Position numbers and translations under genes: made by a program. The notes under the pieces are model-generated. The model was not told the origin of the DNA. It ran no database searches and worked only from the letters and a program-made list of their open reading frames with translations. A DNA stretch of 64,000 nucleotides, from assembly GCF_000332975.1 (NCBI RefSeq), contig NZ_BANR01000017.1:62001-126000 (forward strand), in the 5' to 3' direction. Shown in pieces: positions 26,357 to 35,985 of the stretch; the first letter of the stretch is position 1, and every line of letters starts with the position of its first letter. The stretch is from Gordonia aichiensis NBRC 108223. GTDB taxonomy: Bacteria; Actinomycetota; Actinomycetes; Mycobacteriales; Mycobacteriaceae.

Positions 26357-27097
26357 ATGAGCGAAACCCCCGAATCCCCGGAATCCGTACGCCCGGGCTA
26401 TCACCGCGTACTGCTCAAGCTCGGCGGCGAGATGTTCGGGGGCGGTCAGGTCGGTCTCGACCCAGATGTGCTGAGTACCGTCGCAGATCAGATCGCCGAG
26501 GTCGTCAACTCCGGCGTCCAGGTGGCCGTCGTCATCGGCGGGGGCAACTTCTTCCGCGGGGCCGAGCTCCAGCAACGTGGCCTTGATCGCGCCCGGTCGG
26601 ATTACATGGGCATGCTGGGCACCGTCATGAACTGTCTGGCGTTGCAGGACTTCCTGGAAAAACGCGGCATCAGCACCCGCGTTCAGACCGCGATCACAAT
26701 GGGCCAGGTCGCAGAACCCTACCTTCCGCTTCGCGCGCAGCGACATCTCGAAAAGGGCAGGGTCGTGATCTTCGGCGCCGGTATGGGTATGCCGTACTTC
26801 TCGACCGACACGACCGCTGCGCAGCGGGCGCTCGAGATCAAGGCCGAGGTCGTACTCATGGCCAAGGCGGTCGACGGCGTCTACAGCGACGATCCACGCA
26901 CCAATCCCGACGCGACTCTTTACCGCGAGGTCACCCATCGCGAGGTGCTCGACAAGGAGCTCAAGGTCGCTGATGCGACGGCGTTCAGTCTCTGTATGGA
27001 CAACAAGATGCCGATGCTCGTGTTCAATCTCTTGGAGAAGGGCAACATCGCGCGGGCGGTGGCAGGCGAACGTATTGGCACACTGGTCAGCACATAG
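26357..27097 (+). CDS. pyrH: Uridylate kinase
   Basis: Phosphorylates UMP to UDP; hexameric amino acid kinase-family enzyme. 246 residues; [52 protein letters not shown] segment [15 protein letters not shown] and [13 protein letters not shown] are diagnostic. Two in-frame ATGs at 26351 and 26357: TTGAGG touches the first but is well spaced for the second, so 26357 is preferred. A 159-bp gap separates it from gpgS; frr follows 95 bp downstream. Confidence 0.95.
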   Translation: MSETPESPESVRPGYHRVLLKLGGEMFGGGQVGLDPDVLSTVADQIAEVVNSGVQVAVVIGGGNFFRGAELQQRGLDRARSDYMGMLGTVMNCLALQDFLEKRGISTRVQTAITMGQVAEPYLPLRAQRHLEKGRVVIFGAGMGMPYFSTDTTAAQRALEIKAEVVLMAKAVDGVYSDDPRTNPDATLYREVTHREVLDKELKVADATAFSLCMDNKMPMLVFNLLEKGNIARAVAGERIGTLVST

Positions 27098-27192
27098 ACC
27101 AACGTGTCACGGACGGCGGACAGCCGACGACGACCGGCACGACGAGATCCGGCACCGAGAGCCGGTACGACGACGAGGGACCAGGAACCGAC

Positions 27193-27750
27193 ATGATTGA
27201 CGACGCACTGTTCGATGCCGAGGAAAAGATGGAAAAGGCCGTCGGCGTGGCGCGCGAGGACATGGGGTCCATCAGGACCGGCCGCGCGAACCCCTCGATG
27301 TTCAACAAGATCCACATCGAGTACTACGGCGCGCTGACTCCCATCACGCAGGTCGCATCGATCACGACACCCGAGGCGCGGCTCGTCGTCATCAAGCCGT
27401 ACGAGGCGTCGAATCTCCGTGACATCGAGACCGCGATCCGTAACTCCGATCTCGGGGTGAACCCCACCAATGATGGCAACCTGATCCGCGTAGCCATCCC
27501 GCAGCTCACCGAGGACCGTCGCAAGGATCTCGTGAAGCAGGCCAAGGGCAAAGGGGAGGACGCCAAGGTTGCGATCCGCAACATCCGCCGCAAGGCGGTT
27601 GACGAGCTCAAGCGCATCCAGAAAGACGGCGAAGCCGGTGAGGACGAGGTCTCCCGTGCCGAGAAAGAGCTCGACAAGACGACCGCAGGCTATGTGCATC
27701 AGGTCGACGAACTGGTCAAGCACAAGGAATCCGAATTGCTCGAGGTGTGA
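27193..27750 (+). CDS. frr: Ribosome recycling factor
   Basis: Splits post-termination ribosomes with EF-G. 185 residues; [20 protein letters not shown] and [19 protein letters not shown], then [14 protein letters not shown] and [20 protein letters not shown], are textbook RRF; the C-terminal long helix ends [18 protein letters not shown] at 27193. Operon pyrH-frr-cdsA. Confidence 0.97.
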   Translation: MIDDALFDAEEKMEKAVGVAREDMGSIRTGRANPSMFNKIHIEYYGALTPITQVASITTPEARLVVIKPYEASNLRDIETAIRNSDLGVNPTNDGNLIRVAIPQLTEDRRKDLVKQAKGKGEDAKVAIRNIRRKAVDELKRIQKDGEAGEDEVSRAEKELDKTTAGYVHQVDELVKHKESELLEV

Positions 27751-27770
27751 TCGAGGAGCCGGCACATTCC

Positions 27771-28655
27771 ATGTCTGACGATTCAGCGTCGAATCGCGAC
27801 AACGACGGCGGCGGCAACACCGAGGCGGAGCCGAAGAAGTCGCGTGCGGGCCGTGACCTGCCCGCAGCTCTGGGCGTAGGACTCTCCCTGGGTATCGGGA
27901 TCATTCTCATCCTGCTGTTCGCGCCCAAGGTCTGGTACGTCGTCGTCGCCGTCGCCTTCGCGATCGCGACGTGGGAGGTCACCAAACGCCTCCGCGACGG
28001 CGGATACGACGTCGCGCTGATCCCTCTATTGGTCGGTGGCCAGGCGATCATCTGGTCGAGTTGGCCGTGGGGGACGACCGGTGTGCTCGTGGCGTTCGTG
28101 GCGACATTGTTGGTGTTGATGGTGTGGATGTTGTTGGCGCAAGGGATCAATCACGCCCCGGTCAACTACCTCAAGAATCTCTCGGCGAGTGTGTTCGTGC
28201 TCGCCTGGCTGCCGCTGCTGGCCTCGTTCGGCGCGATGATGGTCGTCCAAGACCACGGTGCCGCCCGGGTCGCGACTCTGATGGTCGTCGTCGTCTGCTC
28301 TGATGTCGGGGGGTATGCAGCAGGTGTTCTCTTCGGCAAGCATCCGATGGCTCCGGCGATCAGTCCGAAGAAGTCGTGGGAGGGCCTCGCCGGTTCGCTT
28401 CTGGTCGGGACGGCCGGCGCGATCGGCTGCGTGGTCTGGTTGCTCGACAGTCAGTGGTGGATCGGTCTGGTCCTCGGACCTGTCCTGGTGGTGTGCGCCA
28501 CGCTCGGCGACCTCGTCGAGTCGCAGATCAAGCGGGATCTGGGGATCAAGGACATGGGCACATTGTTGCCCGGCCACGGGGGAATCATGGACCGCCTCGA
28601 TTCGCTGCTGCCCTCGGCGTTCATCGTGTGGGCGGTTCTCACCGCACTTCTCTGA
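27771..28655 (+). CDS. cdsA: Phosphatidate cytidylyltransferase (CDP-diacylglycerol synthase)
   Basis: Makes CDP-diacylglycerol, precursor of cardiolipin and phosphatidylinositol lipids. 294 residues from ATG 27771, which gives the same spacing to the conserved GRDL as in mycobacteria; a GTG at 27747 overlapping the frr stop is an alternative. About eight membrane helices. The CDP-transferase signature is complete: SQIKRDLGIKDMGTLLPGHG followed by GIMDRLDS near the C-terminus. The first 28 residues are hydrophilic. Confidence 0.94.
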   Translation: MSDDSASNRDNDGGGNTEAEPKKSRAGRDLPAALGVGLSLGIGIILILLFAPKVWYVVVAVAFAIATWEVTKRLRDGGYDVALIPLLVGGQAIIWSSWPWGTTGVLVAFVATLLVLMVWMLLAQGINHAPVNYLKNLSASVFVLAWLPLLASFGAMMVVQDHGAARVATLMVVVVCSDVGGYAAGVLFGKHPMAPAISPKKSWEGLAGSLLVGTAGAIGCVVWLLDSQWWIGLVLGPVLVVCATLGDLVESQIKRDLGIKDMGTLLPGHGGIMDRLDSLLPSAFIVWAVLTALL

Positions 28656-28690
28656 TTCGCTTCACCGCACGGATCCCCCGGCGCCCTCAC

Positions 28691-29299
28691 TCAGTGGCCG
28701 CCGGGTCCTGCGATCGCGAGGAGATGATCGCGCGCGAACTTCTCGACGTCGGCGTAGTCGGTCAGCGGTACCCGAACCTGCGGGGTGAGCAGAATCGAGT
28801 GCGTGATGCGTACGAGTATCTCGGCTCGTGATGCGAGCTCGTCGTCGTCGAGAGTGGTGTCAGGGGTCCGCAGGATGTCGGCGGTCGCCTCGACAGCCGC
28901 CGACAGGATGTACGTTCCATTGAGCGTCAACTGCTCGAGCACAGACGCAGGCTCGAGTTCGATGAGCCTGTTCCACACCGGATTGCCGCGGACCGTCGTC
29001 ACCGTGGTCGCGAATGCGGTCACCACCCTGTCGGCGTAGGTGTCCGCAGCCTCCGCGGCAGCACGGACGTCGGAGAACAGTCGCGACGCCTCGCGGATCA
29101 GGACCGCACTCAGCACCTCGTTGCGCCCGCCGATGCGGCGATATACGGTGACGCGCCCGACCCCCGCGCGCTTGGCGATGTCGTCGACGGTGGCCCGGCG
29201 AACCCCGATGTCGGCGAAGACGTCGAGGGCGGCGTCGAGTATCGGGTCAGACGTGGTCTCGGCGCCTACCTCTGTGGTGAACAAACCGGGCACGGACAT
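28691..29299 (-). CDS. TetR family transcriptional regulator
   Basis: 202 residues. The N-terminal helix-turn-helix reads ILDAALDVFADIGVRRATVD then DIAKRAGVGRVTVYRRIGGR, standard for TetR; the C-terminal ligand domain is not assignable. Divergent from the diiron-hydrolase/reductase/monooxygenase/SDR operon, 123 bp away, so it most likely controls that operon and itself. The inverted repeat at 29327-29353 lies between them. Convergent with cdsA (36 bp gap). Confidence 0.9.
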   Translation of the reverse strand: MSVPGLFTTEVGAETTSDPILDAALDVFADIGVRRATVDDIAKRAGVGRVTVYRRIGGRNEVLSAVLIREASRLFSDVRAAAEAADTYADRVVTAFATTVTTVRGNPVWNRLIELEPASVLEQLTLNGTYILSAAVEATADILRTPDTTLDDDELASRAEILVRITHSILLTPQVRVPLTDYADVEKFARDHLLAIAGPGGH

Positions 29300-29326
29300 G
29301 GTGAAAGAGTAAACGACGTCGCCTAT

Positions 29327-29353
29327 TGAAACAATGATGCAACATGTGTTTCA
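29327..29353. promoter_or_regulatory. Candidate TetR operator
   Basis: TGAAACA (29327-29333) and TGTTTCA (29347-29353) are perfect 7-base inverted arms 13 bases apart, located between the tetR start (29299) and the operon start (29423). The spacing suits a TetR dimer covering both promoters. Confidence 0.55.
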
Positions 29354-29422
29354 CTGTTCGCGTTCGACAGATGGCGCAACGGACGCGGCGCCGTTCGGGT
29401 AATGGCATGAGCACGAGGGGTA

Positions 29423-30325
29423 GTGGCGCAGATGCATACACGCGGAGTACGCACACGCGAGTACGACGAGGAGGCGCTGGCCATCAACGCTCGTCCCGTC
29501 CGGTTCGACTGGGCTGGTGTGCCACTCGAGTACATTCCGGGCGAGCCGTATGCAACGCACTTCTGGAATGTCATGCATCTCGTGTTGCCCGAGGGCGAGC
29601 GGGCGATGGCCGACGTGTTCGCACAGGCGCTTGCGTTGATCGACGATCAGCGGTTGAGGGAGGAGGTCGTCGGCTTCGTCGGGCAGGAAGCCACCCACGC
29701 GGCCTCGCACGAGGGTTTCCGAAAGTACCTGATCGTCAACGGGGTCGAGATCGGGCCGGTGATGGCGCGCATAGAGTTCGCCGTCGAGAAGATCTTCGGT
29801 GATCACGGCATCACCGGACAACGTGCGCGCCGTGCCTGGCTGTGTGAGCGTCTCGGAATCTATGCCGCCGCGGAGCATTTCACGGCGGTCGTGGGTGAAT
29901 GGCTGCTCGACAACGTCGCCTTCGACGAGGTCGGCGTCGATCCCACCATGCTCGACCTCTTGCGGTGGCACGGTGCCGAAGAACTCGAGCACCGCAACGT
30001 GGCGTTCGACGCATTCCAGTATGTCGACGGCGGCTACTTCCGGCGTGCGCGTACGGCGCTCATAGCGTCGACAGGACTTGCAGCGCTGTGGTTTTCGACC
30101 GCCGCGCACCTCTACCGCAACGATAAAACCATTACTCGACGCCGGGCGTGGCCGGTGGCATTTGCGCTTGCATCGCGCCGACAGATGATTCCCGGGATCT
30201 CATTCCTGTTCGAGCAGATCTACCTCTACCTGCGGCCGGGATTCCATCCGTCGAGCATGGGCGACATCGACAAAGCCGTTCGCTACCTGGCGATCTCACC
30301 GGCGGCACGGGCGGCGGAGCTATGA
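29423..30325 (+). CDS. Predicted metal-dependent hydrolase (PF10118-type, diiron-like)
   Basis: 300 residues, GTG at 29423 (ATG 29432 is an alternative). Helical protein with clusters of candidate metal ligands: GQEATHAASHE (near 90-105), a later YAAAEHFTAV and HGAEELEHRNVAFD (near 175-190), a ferritin-like E..H pattern. The family is annotated as metal-dependent hydrolase without defined chemistry and is often found next to ferredoxin reductases, so an oxidative diiron role is possible. The hydrophobic stretch TALIASTGLAALWFSTA may touch the membrane. Overlaps the reductase gene (ATGA). Confidence 0.82.
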   Translation: MAQMHTRGVRTREYDEEALAINARPVRFDWAGVPLEYIPGEPYATHFWNVMHLVLPEGERAMADVFAQALALIDDQRLREEVVGFVGQEATHAASHEGFRKYLIVNGVEIGPVMARIEFAVEKIFGDHGITGQRARRAWLCERLGIYAAAEHFTAVVGEWLLDNVAFDEVGVDPTMLDLLRWHGAEELEHRNVAFDAFQYVDGGYFRRARTALIASTGLAALWFSTAAHLYRNDKTITRRRAWPVAFALASRRQMIPGISFLFEQIYLYLRPGFHPSSMGDIDKAVRYLAISPAARAAEL

Positions 30326-31395
30326 ACTATCTTCCGCCGCCCACCACCGTCGTCGACAATCCGACACCCGTCCTCCGTGAGATCTACCGGCTTGCGAGAG
30401 GCTACTCCGGGATCTTCGCACGGGGTAGGTTCGCCGACCGGCTCTCACGTCCGAATCCGGTGCGCCGCGCGGGATTCGATATGCAACTCAATGTGGTCGA
30501 CAGTGTCGCGACGGTCGACGGAGTGCGGCTCATCACCCTCGCGCGCCCGGATGGCTCACCGTTACCGGCCTGGACACCCGGCGCACATATCGACGTCTTC
30601 ACGCCTTCCGATCGTCAACGTCACTACTCGCTCACCGGCGATCCGGCCGACACCATCACATATCGAATCGCTGTGCGACGCATAGCCGGCGGTCTCGGCT
30701 CGGCGGAGATGCACCTGCTGCGCCGCGGCGACGAGTTGCGAATTCGGGGACCGCGCAATGCGTTCACCTTCGCTGCGAGCACACGGTGCCATTTCGTGGC
30801 AGGCGGAATCGGTATCACCCCGATTGTGCCGATGGTCCGTGAGGCGCACGCGCGCGGCCTCGACTGGACGCTGGTCTACACCGGACGGTCCCGGTCCACG
30901 ATGCCGTTTCTCGACGAACTGCTCGCACTCGATGCCGACCGGGTGCGTGTCCTCACCGACGACGTCGACGGCGTACCCGACATCGCCGGAATGCTCGGTA
31001 TCGGCGACGACACCGCACCGATCTATCTGTGCGGGCCGTCGAGCATGCTGTCGGCGGCACGGCACGCAGTGATCACACACACACCGCGGCGCGAACTACA
31101 CAGTGAAAGATTCAGCCCGCCAATGGTTGTCGACGGCGAGCCGTTCCGGATCGACTTCGCCTCCGGCGGCTCGGTCGACGTCGCCGCCGACGAGAGCGCG
31201 CTTGCCGCGATCCGCAGGAAACGACCCGACGTGCGCTACTCGTGCCAGCAGGGATTCTGCGGTGCGTGCCGCGTCCGTGTTCTCGAGGGAACCGTCGACC
31301 ACCACGACCGCGTCCTGATCGGGGACGAACGCGACGATTCGATGATGATCTGCGTCTCGCGCGCAGTAGGCGACCACGTGGTCGTCGATCTCTAG
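30322..31395 (+). CDS. Ferredoxin reductase, phthalate dioxygenase reductase type
   Basis: 357 residues from ATG 30322 (ATGA overlap); the frame is open upstream but the overlap and start context favour this. Domain order: flavin-binding barrel with RHYSLTGDPAD, NAD-binding domain with HFVAGGIGITPIVPMV and YLCGPSSML, and a C-terminal 2Fe-2S domain with Cys ligands in CQQGFCGACRVRV and the distal Cys in MMICVSRA. It passes electrons from NAD(P)H to a partner oxygenase, plausibly the upstream diiron-like protein. TAG at 31393-31395 overlaps the ribosome site of the next gene. Confidence 0.92.
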   Translation: MNYLPPPTTVVDNPTPVLREIYRLARGYSGIFARGRFADRLSRPNPVRRAGFDMQLNVVDSVATVDGVRLITLARPDGSPLPAWTPGAHIDVFTPSDRQRHYSLTGDPADTITYRIAVRRIAGGLGSAEMHLLRRGDELRIRGPRNAFTFAASTRCHFVAGGIGITPIVPMVREAHARGLDWTLVYTGRSRSTMPFLDELLALDADRVRVLTDDVDGVPDIAGMLGIGDDTAPIYLCGPSSMLSAARHAVITHTPRRELHSERFSPPMVVDGEPFRIDFASGGSVDVAADESALAAIRRKRPDVRYSCQQGFCGACRVRVLEGTVDHHDRVLIGDERDDSMMICVSRAVGDHVVVDL

Positions 31396-31406
31396 GAGCA
31401 ACCACC

Positions 31407-33089
31407 GTGCCACACCCAGCCCACGATGCCCCAGTCCACGATGCCCCAGCCAACAATGACCCAGGCAACAGTGACACAGCCCACGATGATGCGCCCCGCA
31501 ATCATGCAGCCCACCCGGATTCAGTCCGGTCCGGTGCAGACCGGCGAGAGTCGGCTCACCACGTCCCAGAGCAGGTCTGTCGACACTTCCGCGTGGCGAT
31601 CATCGGCGCCGGGTTCGGTGGTATCTGCGCGGCGATCCGCTGTCTGCAGAGCGGATTCGACGACCTCGTGGTCTTCGAGCGTGCGTCGGCCGTCGGAGGA
31701 ACCTGGGAGGCCAACACCTACCCGGGCGCTCAGTGCGATATCCCGTCGGCGCTGTACTCGTTCTCGTTCGCCCCGAATCCGGAATGGACGCGTCTCTATC
31801 CGCTGCAGCGCGAGATCCAGGCCTACATCGCCCGGTGTGCCGACGATTTCGATGTCACGCCCCATGTGCGGTGTGGTCACGACGTCACCGACGCGTCGTG
31901 GGATGACCTCGCACAGGTCTGGCGACTGACGGTGAACGGATCGGTCGTCACCGCCGATGTCCTCGTCGGGGCAACCGGCCCCTTCAGCGAACCCGCCCAC
32001 CCGGACATCCCCGGCCTCGACGACTTCGAGGGCGACGTCATTCATTCGGCGCGATGGGATCACACGTGGTCGCCGACCGGCAAACGTGTGGCCGTTATCG
32101 GAACCGGGGCCTCGGCAGTGCAGTTTGTGCCCCGGATACAGCCGAACGCACAGCACCTCACTCTTTTTCAGCGGACGCCGACCTGGATTCTGCCGCACCC
32201 GGATCGTCCGGTCCCGCGTGCGATCCGAAGGATGTTCGCTCGTGTGCCCTGCACCCAGCGCGCAGTGCGCGGCGCATGTTCACTCGTGCAGGAATTAATG
32301 GTGCCCGGGCTGGTCAGCCACCCCGGCATACTGAAACCGGCTGCGGCACTGGGGCGGTGGCACCTACGTCGGCAGGTCGACGACGACGCGCTGAGAGCGG
32401 CATTGACCCCGACCTACCAGTTCGGTTGCAAGCGACCGACGTTCTCCAACAAGTACTATCCGGCACTGAGCGCCGAGAATGCCTCGGTCGTGACCGATGC
32501 GATCGTCCGGGTGCATCCGACCGGCATTGAAACGGCTGACGGTGCCGTCCATGAGGTCGACTCCATTCTTCTCGGGACAGGATTCAAACTGGCGGCGGGA
32601 GAAGGATTCTCGCGGATTCACGGGCGAGACGGTCGCAGCCTGTCGGACACATGGGGCACTGGCGAGATGGCGGCGTACATGGGCACCAGTGTTGCGGGCT
32701 TTCCCAACTTCTTCCTGATCCTCGGTCCAAACTCGGTGGTCTACACCTCGCAGGTGGTCACGATCGAGGCGCAGGTCGACTATCTCCTCGATGCATTGAC
32801 CGGCATGCGGGACAGGGGAATCCGCAGCATCGATGTCACGCGCGCCGCGCAGGACCGCTTCGTCGACGAGGTCGACGCCGGCCTCGCGGCATCGGTCTGG
32901 AACACCGGCGGTTGCGCCAGCTACTACCTGAGTCCATCTGGGCGCAATGTCACGTTCTGGCCCGGATTTGTGTTTACCTTCCGTAGAGCGATGCGACACG
33001 TACGGTGGGATGATTTCGACGTCGTAAGGGACACCGACCTACCAGGACGACCATCGGTTGAGTCGACGAGCGCGGCGGTGCGCCGATGA
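31407..33089 (+). CDS. Flavin monooxygenase, Baeyer-Villiger type, with low-complexity N-terminus
   Basis: 560 residues from GTG 31407, with AGGAG 8 bases upstream. The catalytic part begins near residue 60: FAD site VAIIGAGFGGICAA, the Baeyer-Villiger fingerprint FEGDVIHSARWD starting at Phe207 (canonical end is WP or WD), and the NADPH site VAVIGTGASAVQF. Such enzymes insert oxygen into ketones or oxidise heteroatoms. Odd feature: the first 50 residues are a Pro/His/Asp/Asn-rich low-complexity segment (PHPAHDAPVHDAPANNDPG) encoded by imperfect 15-18 base repeats. Stop overlaps the SDR gene (ATGA). Confidence 0.9.
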   Translation: MPHPAHDAPVHDAPANNDPGNSDTAHDDAPRNHAAHPDSVRSGADRRESAHHVPEQVCRHFRVAIIGAGFGGICAAIRCLQSGFDDLVVFERASAVGGTWEANTYPGAQCDIPSALYSFSFAPNPEWTRLYPLQREIQAYIARCADDFDVTPHVRCGHDVTDASWDDLAQVWRLTVNGSVVTADVLVGATGPFSEPAHPDIPGLDDFEGDVIHSARWDHTWSPTGKRVAVIGTGASAVQFVPRIQPNAQHLTLFQRTPTWILPHPDRPVPRAIRRMFARVPCTQRAVRGACSLVQELMVPGLVSHPGILKPAAALGRWHLRRQVDDDALRAALTPTYQFGCKRPTFSNKYYPALSAENASVVTDAIVRVHPTGIETADGAVHEVDSILLGTGFKLAAGEGFSRIHGRDGRSLSDTWGTGEMAAYMGTSVAGFPNFFLILGPNSVVYTSQVVTIEAQVDYLLDALTGMRDRGIRSIDVTRAAQDRFVDEVDAGLAASVWNTGGCASYYLSPSGRNVTFWPGFVFTFRRAMRHVRWDDFDVVRDTDLPGRPSVESTSAAVRR

Positions 33090-33946
33090 ACGTCGCACGT
33101 CTGTCCGGATCGGTGGTCCTGGTCACCGGTGCAGCCCAGGGGATTGGTCTGAGCACCGCGCGGCTGCTCAGCGAAAGCGACGCGCGGGTGGTGCTCACCG
33201 ACGTCGACGACGAGGCGCTGTCGGCCGCGGCGGTTGGTTTCGCCGCCGACGCGGTGCTCACCATCGAAGCCGATGTGCGTGATCTGGATTCGATGCGTGC
33301 CGTCGCCGACAAGACCATCGGCACGTTCGGGCGGCTCGACCACGTCATCGCCAATGCGGGCATTACGCCGCCGACGGCGACGTTGCGCACGGTTGACCCC
33401 GCCGAGTTCGAGCAGGTGGTCGACGTCAATCTGCGCGGGGTGTTCAACACCGTGCGTGCGTGCGTAGAACCGGTCATCGCGGCGCGAGGACACATGCAGT
33501 TGGTGGCGTCGTGCGCGGCATTCGCCCCGGGTATGGGCGGCTCGGCGTACATGATCACCAAGTCCGGCGTCGAACAGCTCGGTCGGGCATTGCGCATCGA
33601 GCTGGCGCCCTACGGGGCGTCGGCGGGTGTCGCCTACTTCGGGATCGTCGAGACCGACATGACGCGGGCGACTCTCGATGACGACCCCATCGGCCGGGAG
33701 ATCGGCCGACAGCTTCCCTGGCCGCTGAGTCGGCGGATCACCGCCGAGCAGGCGGCCGCGGTGTTGGTCGATGCTCTCGCCTCGCGACGGGGGCTGATCA
33801 TCGCACCGAGGCAGTGGACCCTCTATTCGGTACTTCGCGGAGTGATCAACCCACTGCTCGATGCGAAGCTCACCCGCGACTCGTCGATCCATCGCGTCAT
33901 CCGGCAACTCGATGCTGCCGGGCAGACGCGATTCGCGGACGACTGA
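33086..33946 (+). CDS. Short-chain dehydrogenase/reductase
   Basis: 286 residues; classical SDR with cofactor loop VTGAAQGIGLSTA, Asp-rich VVLTDVDD (NAD preference likely), NAG motif IANAGITPP, catalytic Ser in LVASCAAF and YMITK (YxxxK). The extended C-terminus (about 100 residues beyond the core) ends in a basic helix. ATG overlaps the monooxygenase stop. Fourth gene of the TetR-controlled operon; it could supply or remove the ketone/alcohol used by the monooxygenase. Confidence 0.92.
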   Translation: MNVARLSGSVVLVTGAAQGIGLSTARLLSESDARVVLTDVDDEALSAAAVGFAADAVLTIEADVRDLDSMRAVADKTIGTFGRLDHVIANAGITPPTATLRTVDPAEFEQVVDVNLRGVFNTVRACVEPVIAARGHMQLVASCAAFAPGMGGSAYMITKSGVEQLGRALRIELAPYGASAGVAYFGIVETDMTRATLDDDPIGREIGRQLPWPLSRRITAEQAAAVLVDALASRRGLIIAPRQWTLYSVLRGVINPLLDAKLTRDSSIHRVIRQLDAAGQTRFADD

Positions 33947-33976
33947 CGGTCCGAACAGAGCGGCCTGAGCCAGAGC

Positions 33977-34369
33977 TCAGGGCGTGTCGGTCGCGTTCTT
34001 CGCCTTCTTCAATGCGCGATTGAGCTGGAACATGCGCGCACCTCCGGCCATCGCGACGATCAATGCGCCCGCGATGGCGGCGATGAGCAGACTGACTCCG
34101 ACGGGGAGATTGACCTCCCAGAACAGGACGTCGATCCGTTGTGATTCGAGGTTCTGCAGGATGAACACGAGCAGCAGGATCGTGATGATGGCACCGACGA
34201 CCAGACCGACGAATGTCGCGCGGGTTCGGGTGTGCTCGACCTTCTCGATCCTGGTGCGCAATTCCTGTCGTTCGGCGAGCAGGGCCTGGTGCTCGGTGGG
34301 ATCGACAGATGGAGTCACCTCGGAATCGGTCACGTCGTTGTCGGCCCTGCGCTTGTCGCCGTGGTTCAT
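33977..34369 (-). CDS. LapA/DUF1049-like membrane protein
   Basis: 130 residues: hydrophilic charged N-terminus with a short coiled-coil ([20 protein letters not shown]), then two membrane helices ([21 protein letters not shown] and [19 protein letters not shown]) linked by a loop containing [10 protein letters not shown], the LapA hallmark, and a basic C-terminus. LapA-type proteins help lipopolysaccharide assembly in Gram-negatives; in actinobacteria the role is unknown. ATG start at 34369; convergent with the SDR gene. Confidence 0.8.
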   Translation of the reverse strand: MNHGDKRRADNDVTDSEVTPSVDPTEHQALLAERQELRTRIEKVEHTRTRATFVGLVVGAIITILLLVFILQNLESQRIDVLFWEVNLPVGVSLLIAAIAGALIVAMAGGARMFQLNRALKKAKNATDTP

Positions 34370-34399
34370 GCACCCATCATGACATGCGACAATCGATTC

Positions 34400-35512
34400 A
34401 TGACGTCATTACCGCTCGTGTTCACCGCACCCAAGAAGGGACTGCCGCCGACACACTTCGCCGACCTCGACGCCGACGGCAGGCGCGCGGTGATCACCGA
34501 TCTCGGTCTCCCGAGATTTCGCGCCGACCAGTTGGCACGGCAGTACTACTCACGGCTGAACGGCGACGTCGAGGAGATGACCGATCTACCTGCAGCAGCG
34601 CGCCCCGCGGTGGCAGAGGCGCTGTTTCCGCAGCTGCTCACGCCTGTCCGGCACATCGCCTGTGACGACGGGAGCACACGGAAGACACTGTGGCGCCTTC
34701 ATGACGGCACGCTGCTCGAAAGCGTGCTGATGCGCTATACCGATCGCAACACCCTGTGTATCTCCAGTCAGGCGGGATGCGGCATGGCCTGCCCGTTCTG
34801 CGCTACCGGCCAGGGCGGACTCGACCGCAATCTGTCGACGGGCGAGATCGTCGACCAGGTCCGCATGGCAGCGCGCGCGCTTCGGGACGGAGAGTTCGGC
34901 GACGAGGGCAGGCTCTCGAACGTTGTCTTCATGGGCATGGGGGAGCCGCTGGCCAACTACAAACGCGTTGTATCGGCCGTTCGGCAGATCACGTCGCCGA
35001 GTCCCGAGGGTCTGGGGATCTCTGCGCGTTCGGTGACGGTGTCGACTGTGGGTCTCGCCCCTGCGATCCGGCGCCTCGCCGACGAGGGGCTTGCGGTGAC
35101 CCTCGCAGTGTCGCTGCACACACCCGACGACGAGCTGCGAGACACCCTGGTGCCCGTCAACAACCGGTGGTCGGTGCAGGAGGTTCTCGACGCTGCCCGC
35201 TACTACGCCGATACCACCGGGCGTCGGGTATCGATCGAGTACGCACTGATCCGCGACGTGAACGACCAGCCGTGGCGGGCCGACATGCTCGGTAAGAAGC
35301 TGCACAAAGCTCTCGGATCACGAGTTCATGTGAACCTGATCCCGCTCAACCCGACGCCCGGATCACAATGGGACGCCAGCCCCAAGGATGTTGAGCGGGA
35401 GTTCGTCCGTCGCGTTCGTGCTCAGGGCGTGTCGTGCACCGTGCGCGACACCCGCGGCCAGGAGATCGCCGCGGCGTGCGGTCAGCTGGCGGCGGAAGAG
35501 ACGACGAAGTAG
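34400..35512 (+). CDS. rlmN: Dual-specificity 23S rRNA/tRNA adenine C2-methyltransferase RlmN
   Basis: Radical SAM enzyme making m2A2503 in 23S rRNA and m2A37 in tRNA. 370 residues; 4Fe-4S cluster Cys127, Cys131, Cys134 in [20 protein letters not shown], and the conserved late Cys in [12 protein letters not shown] 34400 ([14 protein letters not shown]) aligns with mycobacterial starts; the ATG at 34379 and the longer frame upstream are less likely. Divergent from the lapA-like gene with almost no gap; stop 4 bp from the convergent DUF2631 gene. Confidence 0.95.
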   Translation: MTSLPLVFTAPKKGLPPTHFADLDADGRRAVITDLGLPRFRADQLARQYYSRLNGDVEEMTDLPAAARPAVAEALFPQLLTPVRHIACDDGSTRKTLWRLHDGTLLESVLMRYTDRNTLCISSQAGCGMACPFCATGQGGLDRNLSTGEIVDQVRMAARALRDGEFGDEGRLSNVVFMGMGEPLANYKRVVSAVRQITSPSPEGLGISARSVTVSTVGLAPAIRRLADEGLAVTLAVSLHTPDDELRDTLVPVNNRWSVQEVLDAARYYADTTGRRVSIEYALIRDVNDQPWRADMLGKKLHKALGSRVHVNLIPLNPTPGSQWDASPKDVEREFVRRVRAQGVSCTVRDTRGQEIAAACGQLAAEETTK

Positions 35513-35516
35513 TCGC

Positions 35517-35789
35517 CTAGCTCCACTTCTTCTTCTTGAACATCTTGTAGAGCAGGATGAACGCCAGGATGACCGCGATGACCACCAGGTAGATGTCCTC
35601 GACGTGGCCGACCTGGTTGCCGATCAGCATGAACAGCAGCGCTGCAACGCAGAACCACCCGGCGGCGTACGCCGTCTTCGTGGCGGTCCCGTGCCAGCCG
35701 AACCGGGCAGAGGGGGCATCGGCGGGCTCATGCTTCCAACCGGTGTCGATCTGCTCGTGCGTGTCGTGCTCGACCTCGGTGCTTGCCAC
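35517..35789 (-). CDS. DUF2631 small membrane protein
   Basis: 90 residues: polar N-terminus with FGWHGTATKTAYAAGWF, then two membrane helices (AAGWFCVAALLFMLIGNQVG and IYLVVIAVILAFILLYKM) and a Lys-rich C-terminus (FKKKKWS). The FGWH/W motif is typical of DUF2631, a family confined to actinobacteria with unknown function. Convergent with rlmN, and divergent from the puuE-like gene. Confidence 0.85.
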   Translation of the reverse strand: MASTEVEHDTHEQIDTGWKHEPADAPSARFGWHGTATKTAYAAGWFCVAALLFMLIGNQVGHVEDIYLVVIAVILAFILLYKMFKKKKWS

Positions 35790-35985
35790 GGTGGCTCCTC
35801 ACTGCCTAAGGACTGACATTTCACTGCCCAACAACTGACGTGACGGCGCTCCGGTGCCGGAGCGGATCGAGTCGGCCGACAATGGCACGGCCGTCTCTGA
35901 CGATCAGTAGTAGTTCACGATGAGCATAGCGGCAGCCCCTACGCCCTGTCGCACGGCCACGCTCGATGTGGGGGAGAATGCCGCC

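Noticed and set aside
31242..31406. Monooxygenase start inside the reductase gene
   Set aside because: The region encodes the reductase 2Fe-2S domain in another frame, and a clear AGGAG-GTG pair exists at 31394-31409.
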